Source: Lepturacanthus savala
Lineage: Eukaryota; Chordata; Actinopteri; Scombriformes; Trichiuridae
Reading direction: 5' to 3'
Assembly: GCA_030544235.1 (NCBI GenBank)
Contig: CM060474.1
Location: 1,302,001 to 1,366,000, forward strand
Length of the DNA: 64,000 bases
Of the stretch, positions 62,426-64,000 are shown piece after piece. A model generated the notes under the pieces. It did no database searches and had not been told where the DNA came from. It saw only the letters and a program-made list of their open reading frames with translations. A program made the translations under genes and the position numbers. Within the stretch, counting starts at the first letter, position 1. Every line of letters starts with the position of its first letter.

Positions 62426-62962
62426 AATCAAAGGCAACAAGCTGTTGCCGAGTCCCTGATAAGGCAGTTTCAAACTATGAGGAAGCTTCAAGAGCGCGTG
62501 CGGCGTCTTCCCAGAGATGTTGTAGGCAGCGGTACTGGTAAACGCTGCAAGAAGAACGGTGGGCGTCGACATGTCGTCAACATCTAGAAATCTGGAAAGG
62601 TTCCGCAGAATCTTGGAAGCTTCCTGAAAGACGCACTTAATGAGATGGGATTTACCACAGCCAGTTCCCCCAGAAACAAAGAAATTGAAGGGGTCGGGAT
62701 TGAGACCCCAGATGCGCCTGTTGGTACTGTCTGCAACGCTGCAAGTGAAGTTTCTTAAAGTGGTCATCGTACTGACATCAAGAGCGGAGATACCCCTTCT
62801 GCTGCTCCCGGAAAGTGCGGTCAGAGCTGTACCATGTCTGTATATGCAATTTGTGCTGCTGCCGAAAGCAAGATCAGTGCTATACTGTGTACAGATGTAA
62901 GATTTCTGCCATTGCTGAAAAGAAATGTTGGTGCTGTACTGCTTTTGGATGTAGGACTTCAT
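62402..62962 (-). pseudogene. Helentron PIF1-like helicase, N-terminal part fused to peptide repeats
   Basis: One 186-codon frame contains two Tyr-rich repeats (residues 1-35) and then helicase sequence: DPFNFFVSGGTGCGKSHLIK (Walker A at about 98-106), LDVDDMSTPTVLLAAFTSTA and ISGKTPHALLKLPHSLKLPY. The fusion deletes everything normally between. The frame then enters an inverted segment at about 62425. Confidence 0.8.
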
Positions 62963-63135
62963 TGCAGATTTCTTCTGCTACTGGGAAGCAAGACTGGTGG
63001 TGCACTGCTTCTGGCTGTAAGATTGCATCAAGGATTTCTTCTGCTAGAAAGCAAGATTGGTGTTGTACTGCTTCCGGCTGTAGGACTGCATTAAATATTT
63101 CCGTCACTGCTGGAAAAGAGCGTCAGTCCTGTACT
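62810..63135 (-). repeat. ~60 bp tandem repeat encoding Tyr-rich peptides
   Basis: About five units of ~54-60 bases ('ttgtactgcttccggctgta', 'ggatttcttctgctagaaagcaag'). In the coding frame they read as KSYIQKQYSTNISFQQWQ-like repeats. Related units are at 1830-1990. Confidence 0.75.
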
Positions 63136-63139
63136 ACTT

Positions 63140-63967
63140 CATGATTGATGAAATCTTTGATGGGATTGGGATGCTGAATGTAGCTTGCCCTCATCGCCTG
63201 CAATTTCTTCTCCCGAAATTCTGACCTACTGGCATATTGCAGTTTTTCAGACTGACTTCTGCCAGCGGTTCTCTTCTCACCAGAATGCAGACGCTCATTG
63301 ATTGCACTTGCTCGATGTGCAGCTTTTCTGCGCCTGCTTGAGCCAAGTCTTGAAACGTACCGTTTCGTGTTCTCACGAACTACACAAATTTAGGCTCGGA
63401 TCTGTGGAACGTCAACTTCCACAGACGCTGGTTCAGGTGCAGCATCTGGAGTGAGAACCATATCAGCTTCACATTAGGGGGTGTTCCATTCAAGAGAAAC
63501 TGCACTTCTCAAGTCCTCTTGAACATAGCTGTGACCCGGTGCAGCATCTGGAGTGATAAACTAATCAGCATCCAGTTCAGGGGTACCCCCTTCAAGCAAA
63601 ACTGCACGTCGGAAGTCCTCGTGAACACAACTTTGGTCTGGAATGATAATCTGCTCATCTTCCAGTTCAAGGGAGTCACCATCGAAGAAGAAAAGGAAGA
63701 AACAGAAGAAAACGCACTTGGTTCTGTTGCAGCTGCTGGAGAGACTGCATTATTGTCCGCCATGCCAGGGGTCTCACTGTGATCCCTGGAAAAGGAAACG
63801 GGCATGAGCTCATGTCTTGCATAAGGTCCACGATCCTTCAAGAACTTATTCATGTGGTCGACCAGATTGATGAAGTCAAGGAAGGTCAGTATTATTGCAG
63901 TGCCACTATGGTGTGGAAAACCGGTGGCTGACCTCGATTCAGAATCAAAGAAACCATAGCAGCCCAT
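63140..63967 (-). pseudogene. Helentron peptidase-like end and linker (copy 2)
   Basis: Frame 63967-63509: CYGFFDSESRSATGFPHHSG, then ARHELMPVSFSRDHSETPGM. Frame 63376-63191: EPLAEVSLKNCNMPVGQNFG. The same as 2900-2170 in the left copy. The motif here is F-D-S-E-S-R, so the His position is Glu, while in the left copy it is F-N-S-H-S-R. Confidence 0.65.
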
Positions 63968-64000
63968 GTCGACAGGAAAGACTGCAATGCATTCAGGTGC

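Larger units (their letters stand above)
61261..64000 (-). mobile_element. Helentron remnant, internally deleted, runs off the right edge
   Basis: On the minus strand, from the window edge: end of the peptidase-like domain, linker, Tyr-rich peptide repeats, then directly the PIF1-type helicase, and the start of an endonuclease. The zinc region, DUF6570, Helitron_like_N and Rep parts seen or expected in the left copy are missing, joined at about 62800. The C-terminal endonuclease after the helicase marks it as Helentron type. Several frameshifts, an internal hairpin in the helicase and truncation at 61261 make it inactive. Confidence 0.85.

Overview
This window looks like a transposon-saturated piece of a teleost fish genome. 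The evidence is the mix of families that can be read directly: an L2-clade LINE, a fish L1-like LINE, a chromodomain Ty3/gypsy retrotransposon of the sushi type, a Gmr1-like gypsy element with copia-like domain order, several hAT elements with ZBED-type transposase, Helentron fragments, a Tnp2/CACTA-like transposase, a fish endogenous retrovirus and a tRNA-like SINE. No rRNA, functional tRNA, CRISPR or bacterial operon structure is visible. The species cannot be named from this sequence.

Layout. 1-725 is a ~188 bp satellite that reappears at 11.4-11.8 kb and 40.65-40.83 kb. 728-3173 (minus) is the N-terminal half of a decayed Helentron. 3220-6739 (minus) is the one host-like gene: about 14 exons with GT/AG borders, an SGNH/PC-esterase-like domain, and a series of tandemly duplicated proline-rich exons. 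Its presumed upstream first exon lies near 9.6-9.8 kb, and an L2 LINE (6.96-8.74 kb) sits in between. 9.9-13.2 kb is AT-rich DNA, tandem repeats and a duplicated block that is repeated at 53.9-61.3 kb. 13.9-21.2 kb is a degraded endogenous retrovirus (minus) containing a solo gypsy LTR. 21.2-23.2 kb holds unrecognised exon-like pieces.

23193-29036 is a complete, young sushi-like retrotransposon: two 558 bp LTRs with 3 differences seen by eye, a 5 bp target duplication, intact gag and pol, a self-priming primer-binding site and a candidate -1 frameshift heptamer. 29.3-37.4 kb is an L1-like LINE broken by three hAT-family insertions, each with its own 8 bp target duplication. 37.4-38.2 kb is a minisatellite. 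38.2-39.3 kb is a duplicate of the 5' region of the SGNH gene. 40-51 kb is repeat debris: retroviral fragments, DUF4806-like and SAMD3-like coding fragments, a SINE, microsatellites and a decayed coiled-coil tandem repeat. 51.5-53.7 kb (minus) is a Tnp2-like transposase.

54977-60415 is a Gmr1-like gypsy element with integrase before reverse transcriptase. Unexpectedly, its two LTRs face each other as inverted repeats, although the whole unit is flanked by a clean 5 bp target duplication and a paralogous empty site exists at 12.35 kb. 61.26-64.0 kb (minus) is a second, internally deleted Helentron that joins the N-terminal repeat region directly to the helicase and a truncated endonuclease; it runs off the right edge.

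The genes do not form a pathway. They are nested layers of mobile elements around one host-like gene. The most unusual structures are the inverted-LTR Gmr1 element, the self-priming sushi-like element, the back-to-back foldbacks at a deletion junction near 12.1 kb, and the modular SGNH gene.
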